Positions 8,293 to 15,974 of a stretch of 21,926 bases of DNA are shown one piece after another (position 1 is the stretch's first letter; the number at the start of each line of letters is the position of its first letter). Origin of the DNA: Verrucomicrobiales bacterium (GTDB taxonomy: Bacteria; Verrucomicrobiota; Verrucomicrobiae; Limisphaerales; UBA1100); contig PBLV01000014.1 of assembly GCA_002721895.1 (NCBI GenBank), forward strand, positions 9,660 to 31,585, written 5' to 3'. Position numbers and translations under genes: made by a program. Below the pieces are notes generated by a model. It saw only the letters and a program-made list of their open reading frames with translations, made no database searches and was not told where the DNA came from.

Positions 8293-8327
8293 TACAAACA
8301 TAATCAATTTACTAAACATTAAGCACC

Positions 8328-9998
8328 ATGTCTGATTCGGATCGAAAACTGACTAAAAACGAGGTGATTAAGGCGGATAATCCGTCTTTGGCCGGTAATA
8401 TTGGGGTGACGTTGCATGATCCGGAAGCGGAGATGTTTGATGCGGATGATCAGCAATTTCTCAAATTCCACGGGATTTATCAGCAAGACGACCGTGATGT
8501 GCGGAAGCAGGGCAAAAAGTACATGTTCATGATTCGCGGACGAGTTCCCGGTGGGGTGGTATCACCGGAAGTATACCTGACCTACGACCGGTTAAGTGAA
8601 GAGTATGGCAACCAGACGCTGCGGGTGACCACGCGTCAGAGTTTTCAGTTTCATGGCGTGGTGAAGAGCGGTTTGGGGCCGTTAATGAAAGGCATCAATG
8701 ATTCGTTGTCCGACACGCTGGCGGCTTGCGGTGATGTGAATCGTAATGTGCTGGCGCCGCCCACGCCTTCCACCAGTCGATTGACCGAACAGGTGTATGA
8801 GGATGCCAAGCGCGTGAGTGATGCGCTGTTGCCGACGACCAAGGCATATCATCAGATCTGGGTAGAAGGGCAACCGCTCAAGTTGGAGAACGATGATCAT
8901 GAGGATCCCTTGTACGGCAAAACGTATTTGCCGCGGAAATTCAAAGTGGCATTTGTGATCCCGCCATTGAATGACACCGATGTGTTGGCCAACTGCATGG
9001 GCTTTGTGGCGATCGAAGAGAACGGCGAATTGATTGGCTATAACCTGACCGCCGGTGGCGGCATGGGCATGAGCCATAATAATGAGAAGACCTATCCGCG
9101 GGTGGCGGATGTGGTGGGTTTCTTCAAGCCGGAACATCTCGTTGAAATCTCCAAGGCCGTGCTGACGGTGCATCGCGATTTTGGTGATCGCACCGATCGC
9201 AAGCATGCGCGTCTCAAGTATGTGATCGCAGAACAGGGCGTGGAGTGGTTCCGCAAGGAAGTCAGCGAACGCGCCGGCGTGAATCTGGAAGATCCTCGGC
9301 CGTTTGAGTTCACCAAGCAGGGTGATGTCCACGGCTGGCACGAACAATTTGACGGCAACCTGTTCCTTGGCTTGCATGTGTTGTCCGGGCGCGTGAAAGA
9401 CACCGAGCAGATGCAGCTGAAGAGTGCGTTGCGGAAGATTGTTTCGGAGCATCGGATTGAAGTGCGCCTCACCGCGGCACAAAATATTGTGCTCGCCAAT
9501 GTGTCGCCGGATTTGAAGGACGCCATTGAAGGCATTCTGGCTGAGCATGGGGTAAGTACTTCTGAAAGTCAGGGGGTGAGCGAGGTGCAACTTGGTTCCA
9601 TGGCCTGTCCGGCACTGCCCACCTGCGGATTGTCGCTGGCCGAAAGTGAGCGTTATCTGCCGGATCTGTTGGGCACGGTGGAGAATCTGCTCGAGGATAA
9701 CGGTCTCGGGAATGAACGGGTAATCCTGCGCATGACCGGTTGCCCCAACGGCTGCGCGCGGCCGTACATGGCGGAACTGGGCTTTGTGGGGCGGCGCCCG
9801 AACATGTACGCGGTGTATCTCGGCGGCAACGAAGAAGGCACGCGCCTGTCGCGTCTTTACGATCAAAATGTGAAAGTCGAAGAGATCCCTGAAAAACTCG
9901 GTGGCCTCTTTGCCCGCTTCAAGGCGGAGCGGGGTGAGAATGAGCGCTTTGGTGATTTCTGCGCGCGCGTCGTGTGGCCGGAGCAGGATGCAGCCTAA
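8328..9998 (+). CDS. cysI: Assimilatory sulfite reductase haemoprotein (CysI)
   Basis: The enzyme reduces sulfite to sulfide with six electrons at a sirohaem coupled to a 4Fe-4S cluster, in the cytosol. Its 556 residues are close to the 570 of E. coli CysI. The N-terminal half has the family motif FHGIYQQDDRDVR and the later TYLPRKFKVAFVIPP. The cluster/sirohaem ligands are C427-x5-C433 (ACPALPTC) and C472-x3-C476 (CPNGC), with the E. coli spacing. It opens the operon and is followed after 17 bases by cysH. No flavoprotein subunit (CysJ) is in the window, so the electron donor may be ferredoxin or a CysJ encoded elsewhere; sequence alone does not settle this. Sirohaem synthesis genes are also absent here. 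Confidence 0.96.
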   Translation: MSDSDRKLTKNEVIKADNPSLAGNIGVTLHDPEAEMFDADDQQFLKFHGIYQQDDRDVRKQGKKYMFMIRGRVPGGVVSPEVYLTYDRLSEEYGNQTLRVTTRQSFQFHGVVKSGLGPLMKGINDSLSDTLAACGDVNRNVLAPPTPSTSRLTEQVYEDAKRVSDALLPTTKAYHQIWVEGQPLKLENDDHEDPLYGKTYLPRKFKVAFVIPPLNDTDVLANCMGFVAIEENGELIGYNLTAGGGMGMSHNNEKTYPRVADVVGFFKPEHLVEISKAVLTVHRDFGDRTDRKHARLKYVIAEQGVEWFRKEVSERAGVNLEDPRPFEFTKQGDVHGWHEQFDGNLFLGLHVLSGRVKDTEQMQLKSALRKIVSEHRIEVRLTAAQNIVLANVSPDLKDAIEGILAEHGVSTSESQGVSEVQLGSMACPALPTCGLSLAESERYLPDLLGTVENLLEDNGLGNERVILRMTGCPNGCARPYMAELGFVGRRPNMYAVYLGGNEEGTRLSRLYDQNVKVEEIPEKLGGLFARFKAERGENERFGDFCARVVWPEQDAA

Positions 9999-10015
9999 CT
10001 CCCAAGGAACCCGAG

Positions 10016-10681
10016 ATGACTGCAGAAGAGATTTCACAGGCCAACGAATCGTTACGTGAGCAATCGCCGCGGGAGGTGGTTGAATGGGCAATTGGACGCG
10101 CGGAGGGGCGGGCGATTGTGTCGACGAATTTTCGGCCGTACGAGGCGGTGATTTTGCATTTGGTGACGCAGGTGCAGCCGGACATCCCGGTGTTGTGGGT
10201 GGATCACGGCTACAACCGCGAGGCGACCTACCGGCACGCGGAGGAGTTGAAGGCGAAGCTGGGGCTGAACATTCAGGCGTTTGTGCCGAAGTTGACGGCG
10301 GCGCATTACGACGCGGCGCATGGCGGCATGCCGGAACCGACGGAGGAAAATGAGGAGGCGATCAAGGCGTTCAGTACGGTGATGAAACTGGAGCCGTTCC
10401 AGCGCGGCATGCGCGAGCTGGCGCCGAAGGTGTGGCTCACGGCGCTGCGCAAGGTGCAGAATCCGAATCGCGCGGAGCTGGACATCGTGAGTCCGGACAA
10501 CAATTTTAATTCGCTCAAGGTCAGCCCGGTGTTTCACTGGAGTGACGAACAGATGGAGGAGTATCTCGCCGAGCATGATCTGCCGAATGAGTGGGATTAT
10601 TTTGATCCGGCCAAGGCGGATGAAAAGCGCGAGTGCGGGCTGCACGCGGCCTGGGGCGGAAAGGCAGTGGAGGCGAAATGA
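10016..10681 (+). CDS. cysH: Phosphoadenylylsulfate (PAPS) reductase CysH
   Basis: The enzyme reduces PAPS to sulfite and adenosine 3',5'-bisphosphate using thioredoxin or glutaredoxin. The protein has 221 residues with an STNF-type nucleotide loop near residue 36, a VLWVDHGYNR segment, and the catalytic cysteine C207 in KRECGLH. C207 is the only cysteine in the protein. The 4Fe-4S-type APS reductases carry additional CC and CxxC cysteines, so this is the PAPS-using class, consistent with cysC in the same operon. The open frame extends upstream to a GTG at 9974 inside cysI, but ATG 10016 has an AAGGA Shine-Dalgarno at 10004-10008 and begins at the expected place. The stop overlaps the cysD start as ATGA. 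Candidate thioredoxins are not encoded in the cytosolic set here. Confidence 0.93.
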   Translation: MTAEEISQANESLREQSPREVVEWAIGRAEGRAIVSTNFRPYEAVILHLVTQVQPDIPVLWVDHGYNREATYRHAEELKAKLGLNIQAFVPKLTAAHYDAAHGGMPEPTEENEEAIKAFSTVMKLEPFQRGMRELAPKVWLTALRKVQNPNRAELDIVSPDNNFNSLKVSPVFHWSDEQMEEYLAEHDLPNEWDYFDPAKADEKRECGLHAAWGGKAVEAK

Positions 10682-11616
10682 GCAGTTATCATCTGGATCA
10701 TTTGGCGTATCTCGAGACGGAGGCCATCCACGTCCTGCGCGAGGTGGCGGCGGAATTTGAGCGGCCGGCGATTTTGTTTTCCGGCGGCAAAGATTCCATC
10801 TGCATCCTGCGGCTGGCCGAGAAGGCGTTTCGGCCGTCGGATATTCCAATGCCGTTTCTCAATGTGGAGACGGGGCATGAATTTCCCGAGTTGATCGAGT
10901 TTCGCGATCGGCGCGCGGAGGAACTGGGCGCGAAGTTGATTGTGCGCACGGTGGATGAGGCGTTTGAAAAAGGGCTCGCGACACCGACGCCGGGACAGGT
11001 GAGCCGCAATCAACTGCAGATCCCCGTGTTGCTCGGTGCGATTGAGGAATTTCAATTCGACTGCTGCATCGGCGGGGCGCGGCGCGATGAGGAAAAGGCG
11101 CGGGCGAAGGAGCGCTTTTTCAGTTTCCGCGATGCGTTCGGCCAGTGGGATCCGAAGAATCAGCGGCCGGAAATTTGGAACCTGTACAACGCGCGGTTGA
11201 ATGCCGGCGAAAATATGCGCGTGTTTCCGCTCTCCAACTGGACGGAGATGGACGTGTGGGAGTACATCAAAAAAGAGCAGCTGGAGGTGCCAAACATCTA
11301 CTTCAGTCATCAGCGCGAATGCTTTCGCCGCGCCGGTCAATGGCTGCCGGTGCCGCCGGCGCATGAGGCCAACGGCAAGGCGGATCCCTATGACGGCGCG
11401 CGGCCGACGGAGCAGGAGGAACACCGGACGATGGTCTGTCGTGTACGCACGATTGCCGACATGATTTCCACGGGCATGATTGAGAGTCCGGCCGAAAACA
11501 TCGATGATATCATTGCCGAGGTCGCCGCTGCGCGCGTGACTGAGCGCGGCAGTCGCGCCGACGACAAGGCGAGTGAAGCCGCAATGGAGGACCGGAAGAA
11601 AGCGGGGTATTTTTAG
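10678..11616 (+). CDS. cysD: Sulfate adenylyltransferase subunit 2 (CysD)
   Basis: CysD is the catalytic ATP-pyrophosphatase-type subunit of ATP sulfurylase. It forms APS from sulfate and ATP, driven by GTP hydrolysis in CysN. The protein has 312 residues (E. coli: 302). The PP-loop S35-G-G-K-D-S40 lies in a FSGGKDSICILRLAEKAF context, and the family-typical end MEDRKKAGYF is present. ATG 10678 is preferred over an upstream GTG at 10633: it overlaps the cysH stop (ATGA), has a GGAGG Shine-Dalgarno at 10669-10673, and starts the conserved YHLDHLAYLE segment. cysN begins one base after its stop, so CysD and CysN should be made in balance by translational coupling. Confidence 0.96.
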   Translation: MSSYHLDHLAYLETEAIHVLREVAAEFERPAILFSGGKDSICILRLAEKAFRPSDIPMPFLNVETGHEFPELIEFRDRRAEELGAKLIVRTVDEAFEKGLATPTPGQVSRNQLQIPVLLGAIEEFQFDCCIGGARRDEEKARAKERFFSFRDAFGQWDPKNQRPEIWNLYNARLNAGENMRVFPLSNWTEMDVWEYIKKEQLEVPNIYFSHQRECFRRAGQWLPVPPAHEANGKADPYDGARPTEQEEHRTMVCRVRTIADMISTGMIESPAENIDDIIAEVAAARVTERGSRADDKASEAAMEDRKKAGYF

Positions 11617-11617
11617 A

Positions 11618-12937
11618 ATGACCGACGCTGCACAAACCATCGAGCTGCTGCGGTTCAACACGTGTGGATCGGTTGACGACGGCAAGAGCACGTTGATCGG
11701 GCGGTTGCTGTATGATTCCAAGTCCATCATGGAGGATCAGATGGAGGCACTGGAGCGGTCGGCGGATATCACCGGCGGTGGGCAGGTGAATCTCGCCAAC
11801 CTCACTGACGGGCTGCGGGCCGAGCGCGAGCAGGGCATCACGATCGATGTGGCCTATCGGTACGTTGCCACGCCGCGGCGGAAATTTATCGTGGCCGACA
11901 CGCCGGGGCACGTGGAGTACACGCGCAACATGGTCACCGGTGCGAGCACGGCGAATCTTTCCATCGTGCTGGTCGATGCGCGAAACGGTGTCATCGAGCA
12001 GACGCGCCGGCACAGTTACATTTCCGCGCTGCTCGGTATTCCGCACATTGTGTTTGCGGTGAACAAAATGGATCTCGTCGACTGGAGCGAAGAACGTTTC
12101 CGCGAAATCCGCGATGGCATCGAGGCGTTTTTGCCGAAGCTCGATTTGTTTAAGGATGTGAAGTTCATCCCGATCAGTGCGCTGGAAGGCGACAACGTGG
12201 TGACTTTCTCGGACAAGACGCCGTGGTACGAAGGCCCGACGCTGCTCGGCCACATTGAGTCCGTGCACATCGCCAGCGACTGGAACTTGAACGGCTTTCG
12301 TTTTCCTGTGCAGTGGGTCAATCGTCCGAACAATCCGACCGATCAATCGCTGCACGATTTCCGCGGGTTATCCGGCCAAATAGCCGGCGGCATTGTGAAG
12401 GTCGGCCAGAAAATTCTTGTGCTGCCTAGCGGACAGAAAAGTCGGGTCAAAGAAATCTGGACCTACGACGGCCCGCTGGAGGAAGCGTTCTGCCCGCAAT
12501 CGGTCACGCTGCGTTTGGAGGACGACCTCGACATTAGCCGCGGCGACACGATCGTTGGCCTCGATCCGCTGCCCGGCCATAGTGCAGACCTTGCCGCGCG
12601 CGTGTGTTGGATGAATCAGCGGCCGCTTACCTCTGGAAAAAAATTCTTCCTTAAGCACGGAACACGAACTGTGCAAGCGATGGTCACCGCACTTGAGAAC
12701 CGGGTTGACATTCAAACTTTTGACCCAGAACCGGAACCCTTGGAGTTGCGGATGAATGACATTGGTGAAGTTCACATTCGCACGGCTCAACCTTTGGTTT
12801 TTGACGGATATGCCACCAACCGTCTCACGGGATCCTTCATATTGGTGGAACAGGGTACGAATTTAACTGTTGCGGCGGGCATGCTTCTGCCTCCCTTGGA
12901 GCATTACCGGCCTGAGTATACCGATTTCGCCATCTGA
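11618..12937 (+). CDS. cysN: Sulfate adenylyltransferase subunit 1, GTPase (CysN)
   Basis: CysN is an EF-Tu-like GTPase that couples GTP hydrolysis to APS synthesis by CysD. The protein has 439 residues, somewhat shorter than E. coli CysN (475), mainly through a shorter N-terminus. It shows G17-S-V-D-D-G-K-S-T25 (G1), D94-T-P-G-H98 (G3) and N149-K-M-D152 (G4), followed by beta-barrel domains. It is not fused to CysC, unlike the CysNC of many bacteria; cysC is a separate gene 51 bases downstream. ATG 11618 lies one base after the cysD stop; a GTG 45 bases upstream inside cysD is less likely. From about base 12,620 onward the base and codon use become visibly AT-richer, and this continues into cysC. 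Confidence 0.96.
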   Translation: MTDAAQTIELLRFNTCGSVDDGKSTLIGRLLYDSKSIMEDQMEALERSADITGGGQVNLANLTDGLRAEREQGITIDVAYRYVATPRRKFIVADTPGHVEYTRNMVTGASTANLSIVLVDARNGVIEQTRRHSYISALLGIPHIVFAVNKMDLVDWSEERFREIRDGIEAFLPKLDLFKDVKFIPISALEGDNVVTFSDKTPWYEGPTLLGHIESVHIASDWNLNGFRFPVQWVNRPNNPTDQSLHDFRGLSGQIAGGIVKVGQKILVLPSGQKSRVKEIWTYDGPLEEAFCPQSVTLRLEDDLDISRGDTIVGLDPLPGHSADLAARVCWMNQRPLTSGKKFFLKHGTRTVQAMVTALENRVDIQTFDPEPEPLELRMNDIGEVHIRTAQPLVFDGYATNRLTGSFILVEQGTNLTVAAGMLLPPLEHYRPEYTDFAI

Positions 12938-12988
12938 GTGACTGTATGTTGACCTTCCCGCTCGCTTCGCGCAATTTGTGCGTGGCGC

Positions 12989-13564
12989 ATGAACGAGTTG
13001 ACCCAAGTTTCAAGCAAAGTCCGCAAGGAGGATCGCGAGGAAAGGTTTGGTCATTCTGGTCAGATCATTTGGTTGACGGGCTTAAGTGGTGCCGGCAAAA
13101 GCACAATCGCAATGGCATTGGAGCGGCATCTGTTCAATGAAGGCAAAAACGTCTATGTTCTCGACGGCGATATTGTTAGAATCGGTCTTTGTCAGGATTT
13201 GGGATTTTCAAATGATGACCGTACGGAAAACATCCGTCGCATTGGTGAAGTCGCGCGAATAATGGCCGATGCTGGATTGCTGGTGATTGTGGCGTTTATT
13301 TCGCCCTTTCGTGCCGACCGCGACAATGTGCGAAATCGGGTGTCTGAGGGAAAATTCACCGAAGTGTACGTGAGCACGCCCTTGGAGATTTGCGAGCAAC
13401 GTGACACCAAGGGGCTTTATGCGAGGGCTCGTGCTGGTGAAATAGGGGAGTTTACCGGAATCTCTTCCCCCTATGAAGCTCCGCTTTCTCCCGAGATTGA
13501 GATTCCCACCGAGTCGTTGACAGTGGAAGAATCGGTGGAGCGAATCACCAGTTACTTGAACTAG
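12989..13564 (+). CDS. cysC: Adenylylsulfate kinase (CysC)
   Basis: The enzyme phosphorylates APS at the 3' position to make PAPS, the substrate both of CysH and of sulfotransferases. The protein has 191 residues with Walker A G31-L-S-G-A-G-K-S-T39 and the APS-kinase motif D59-G-D61 followed by [12 protein letters not shown]. It also has FISPFR with the conserved serine S105, and [11 protein letters not shown] near the C-terminus. The start at 12989 gives the usual N-terminus; no strong Shine-Dalgarno is present. It is the last gene of the cys operon. Its TAG stop (13562-13564) overlaps the TAG stop of the convergent sulfotransferase (13561-13563) within a CTAG tetranucleotide, and no terminator separates them. 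Confidence 0.96.
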   Translation: MNELTQVSSKVRKEDREERFGHSGQIIWLTGLSGAGKSTIAMALERHLFNEGKNVYVLDGDIVRIGLCQDLGFSNDDRTENIRRIGEVARIMADAGLLVIVAFISPFRADRDNVRNRVSEGKFTEVYVSTPLEICEQRDTKGLYARARAGEIGEFTGISSPYEAPLSPEIEIPTESLTVEESVERITSYLN

Positions 13565-14400
13565 TCCGGATCGTTCCAGCGGTGGCGAAAACTGTCAATT
13601 TGGCTCTCTTCAAAAAAGTGTCTTGTAAAACGGGCATTCAAAAGCCGGTCTACCAACTCTTGATTGTCTCTAACGGATCGTTGCAACTTCCCGTACACTT
13701 CCGGCGCACCTTGTGCCCCGCTTTCGTTGACTCTTGGGACTTCATCAATTTTTTCGTCTAAAAATTCGCTCAACGCGTTAGCCTTGATTTCATCCTCGAG
13801 ATGCGCTGACAAGATAACAGCCTTGATATTTCCCCGTTCATAGATCTGCCATCCACGAGATTTGTCAAATAGTTTGCTGTAAATATTCAATCCAGTGGTT
13901 TTATTCCATTCATCGTCAAACCAATGTATCATTCCATCATGAGAAAACCTGTTGTGAAAATGATCCAATAGTTCCTCAAAGTCCAATTTGGCGGGGTCCG
14001 GCTTTTGCTCACAAGCCAGCCATCGCTGCAGACCGAAGAAAAACCACGAGACACAGACTGCAACCGGATCGCGCACCAAGGATACCAACCTTAAGGGCCG
14101 CCCCGATTCGACTATTTCCCTTCGAATTGCCCACTGCACCGGTTGGCCATCTGGCGTGATGCCGCGTTCATTGGGTGGAATCCCTCGAAAGTCACCTTTC
14201 AAAAAGTGCCGCTCCTGTAACACATGGGCGTGAAACGGCTGAACGCTCGGCAATCCTGCAATCGCCGCCTCAATCGCGCGCGAGGCGGTCTTTGGATGGC
14301 TGTAAACCACCACGGGATTCTCCGCCTCACGAATACGCCGCCTCTCGCGGCGAATATGCCGCCAAAGCGTAAATGGCCGCTCAACCCTGGGACTCCACAT
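13561..14400 (-). CDS. PAPS-dependent sulfotransferase-like protein (capsular-polysaccharide/NKWYS type)
   Basis: The protein has 279 residues. It carries the two PAPS-binding signatures of sulfotransferases: a 5'-phosphosulfate loop P36-K-T-A-S-R41 after a VVVYSH strand, and a 3'-phosphate motif R110-D-P-V-x4-S118. The central [25 protein letters not shown] region resembles the putative capsular polysaccharide synthesis family, related to sulfotransferases. No signal peptide or clear membrane helix is seen, so it should work in the cytosol, where PAPS is made. An in-frame TTG at 14424 would add eight residues but lies inside the peroxiredoxin terminator, so ATG 14400 is chosen. It converges on cysC, sharing a CTAG stop. 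Acceptor is unknown; a surface polysaccharide is the plausible inference. Confidence 0.75.
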   Translation of the reverse strand: MWSPRVERPFTLWRHIRRERRRIREAENPVVVYSHPKTASRAIEAAIAGLPSVQPFHAHVLQERHFLKGDFRGIPPNERGITPDGQPVQWAIRREIVESGRPLRLVSLVRDPVAVCVSWFFFGLQRWLACEQKPDPAKLDFEELLDHFHNRFSHDGMIHWFDDEWNKTTGLNIYSKLFDKSRGWQIYERGNIKAVILSAHLEDEIKANALSEFLDEKIDEVPRVNESGAQGAPEVYGKLQRSVRDNQELVDRLLNARFTRHFFEESQIDSFRHRWNDPD

Positions 14401-14403
14401 GAC

Positions 14404-14433
14404 AAAAAAAGCGGCGCCAAACAAAGCGCCGCT
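14404..14433 (-). terminator. Rho-independent terminator of the peroxiredoxin gene
   Basis: On the minus strand AGCGGCGC (14433-14426) pairs with GCGCCGCT (14417-14410) around an 8-base loop and is followed by a run of T (14410-14404). It starts 18 bases after the peroxiredoxin stop and ends only three bases before the sulfotransferase ATG at 14400. Confidence 0.85.
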
Positions 14434-14450
14434 CGATAATCCAACTAATT

Positions 14451-15086
14451 TCAGCCATTGAGAGCCTCGTAAACGTTGCCCACCATGCTCTCATTGGGTG
14501 TCAGAGTCTTTTCGCCTGGAGTCCATTTGGCGGGGCAAGCCTCGGCTGGATTCGCGGCACAGTGAACATTGGCCTCCATGATTCGCGCGAGTTCCTCCAT
14601 GTTCCGGCCCACATTGTAAAAATTCACGGTGGCACTCACCAATTTGCCCTCGGGGCTGATGACAAATGTACCACGAAGAGACAATCCCGTGGCATCGTCG
14701 TACACGCCGAACATGCTCGAGACCACCCCCGTGGTATCAGCTGCGAGTGTGTACTTCACATCCTCCATCAGTTTCTCCTCGCGACACCAAGCCAAGTGAC
14801 TGAATTTTGTATCCGTGGAGACTCCAATCACCTTTGCACCCAAACTTGTTAGCTTGGCATCCTGAGCGGCCAAGTCAGCCAATTCAGTGGGGCAAACAAA
14901 CGTGAAATCAGCGGGATAAAAAACGAGAATCGTCCACTTGCCCTCCTTTTTCAGGTCGGCAAGATTCACCTCCCCGAACGAGCCATCGCTTGGCTCAAAC
15001 GTCTCCATCTTGAAATCCGGCACCTGCTGACCAACACCAACAGGCATCATTTCATCAAACACCTCAGATCCAATATCATCAGACAT
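14451..15086 (-). CDS. Typical 2-Cys peroxiredoxin (AhpC/Prx1 type)
   Basis: The enzyme reduces hydrogen peroxide and organic peroxides through a peroxidatic cysteine, recycled by thioredoxin or AhpF/AhpD-type systems. The protein has 211 residues. The peroxidatic motif is Y57-P-A-D-F-T-F-V-C65-P-T-E, and R138 in LRGTFVI is the expected active-site arginine. The resolving cysteine is C184 in EACPAKW. Two more cysteines (C101, C176) are present. The C-terminal extension past the resolving cysteine shows the typical 2-Cys form. A Shine-Dalgarno AAGGAA (complement of 15091-15096) precedes the ATG by about five bases. The gene has its own terminator (14404-14433) and is probably transcribed alone from the 113-base gap upstream. 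Reductant cannot be inferred; ahpF is not adjacent. Confidence 0.94.
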   Translation of the reverse strand: MSDDIGSEVFDEMMPVGVGQQVPDFKMETFEPSDGSFGEVNLADLKKEGKWTILVFYPADFTFVCPTELADLAAQDAKLTSLGAKVIGVSTDTKFSHLAWCREEKLMEDVKYTLAADTTGVVSSMFGVYDDATGLSLRGTFVISPEGKLVSATVNFYNVGRNMEELARIMEANVHCAANPAEACPAKWTPGEKTLTPNESMVGNVYEALNG

Positions 15087-15128
15087 GCAATTCCTTTATT
15101 TTAGTTTAAAATTCAACCCAGCCTCTTC

Positions 15129-15162
15129 GTGAATCCGGGGCGGACAACCAAAGCGGATTCAC
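15129..15162. repeat. Perfect 9-bp inverted repeat between SDR and peroxiredoxin genes
   Basis: GTGAATCCG (15129-15137) and CGGATTCAC (15154-15162) are perfect inverted arms around 16 bases. The repeat lies between the SDR stop (15200) and the peroxiredoxin start (15086). No T-run follows on the minus strand, so it is not a standard intrinsic terminator. It could be a factor-dependent terminator, an mRNA 3' stabiliser or an operator for the peroxiredoxin gene. Confidence 0.45.
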
Positions 15163-15199
15163 CACCATGAAGTCAAAGCAAAAGGCGGCATTTCTGTGA

Positions 15200-15973
15200 T
15201 TACTGCGCGGTCCAACCGCCGTCGACGCTGAGCATGGTGCCGGTGGTGTAGCTGGCGGCGTCACTGGCGAGGTAGATGGCGGCGCCTTGGATTTCCTTGA
15301 GGTCACCCCAGCGTTTCAGGGCGGTGGCGCCGACAATGAATTTTTTGCCTTCCTCGGTTTCCGCGATGGGTTCGTTCATCGGGGTGAGGAACGGGCCGGG
15401 GCAAATGCCATTGACGGTGATGCCGTCCTCGGCCAGCTCCATGGCGAGCGAGCGGGTGAGCATCACCGCGCCGCCTTTGCTGCTGCAATAGGGGGTGCGA
15501 TTGGCGATCGCCACGAGGCCCAGCGCGCTGGCGAGGTTGATGATGCGGCCGTACTGCTTTTCCTTCATGTGCGGCAGCACGGCGCGGCAGGCGAGCCAGG
15601 TGCCGTCCACATTGATGCGCTGCACCTCGGCGAATTCCTCGTAGCTCACTTCATCGATCGACCCGCGGATGTTGATGCCGGCGCTGTTGATCAGGATATC
15701 GATGCGGCCAAATTCCTCGAGACACTTGGTGGCCATGGCCTCCATATCGGCCGGCCGGGAAACGTCGGCGGCAAACCCGATGGCTTTACAGTCGTAATCA
15801 GCGGCAATTTGCGCGGCCGTCGCCTGCGCCTCTTCGGCGTTTCGGCTGACGAGCATGAGGTTGGCGCCGGCACTGGCCAGCCCGGCGCCCATGGCCTCGC
15901 CGAGGCCCTTGGAGCCGCCGGTAATGATGGCCACGCGGTCGGTGAGATCGAATAGTTTGATTCCGGGAAGCAT
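15200..15973 (-). CDS. SDR-family oxidoreductase (gluconate 5-dehydrogenase / KduD-like)
   Basis: This is a classical short-chain dehydrogenase of 257 residues. It has the cofactor loop T18-G-G-S-K-G-L-G25, NSAG at 96-99, catalytic S149, Y162 and K166 (YCSSK), and a PGPFLTP segment followed by the family-typical end SYTTGTMLSVDGG. Overall it resembles gluconate 5-dehydrogenase and 2-deoxy-gluconate 3-dehydrogenase types, which act on sugar acids; the exact substrate is not readable. It is the last gene of a tightly packed run: its ATG lies one base after the stop of the propeller gene. It is cytosolic, whereas the two genes before it encode exported proteins. Confidence 0.9.
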   Translation of the reverse strand: MLPGIKLFDLTDRVAIITGGSKGLGEAMGAGLASAGANLMLVSRNAEEAQATAAQIAADYDCKAIGFAADVSRPADMEAMATKCLEEFGRIDILINSAGINIRGSIDEVSYEEFAEVQRINVDGTWLACRAVLPHMKEKQYGRIINLASALGLVAIANRTPYCSSKGGAVMLTRSLAMELAEDGITVNGICPGPFLTPMNEPIAETEEGKKFIVGATALKRWGDLKEIQGAAIYLASDAASYTTGTMLSVDGGWTAQ

Positions 15974-15974
15974 A

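Noticed and set aside
8124..8327. SAM riboswitch or other leader RNA before cysI
   Set aside because: The predicted transcript leader is only about 30 bases, and I could not find the conserved helices of known SAM riboswitches in the region.
8682..10091. Long minus-strand open frame opposite cysI
   Set aside because: It mirrors the codon pattern of cysI, is His/Arg-rich and has no recognisable motif; a shadow frame in GC-rich DNA.
10597..11730. Minus-strand open frame opposite cysD
   Set aside because: Antisense to conserved cysD with clear PP-loop and coupled start; a compositional artefact.
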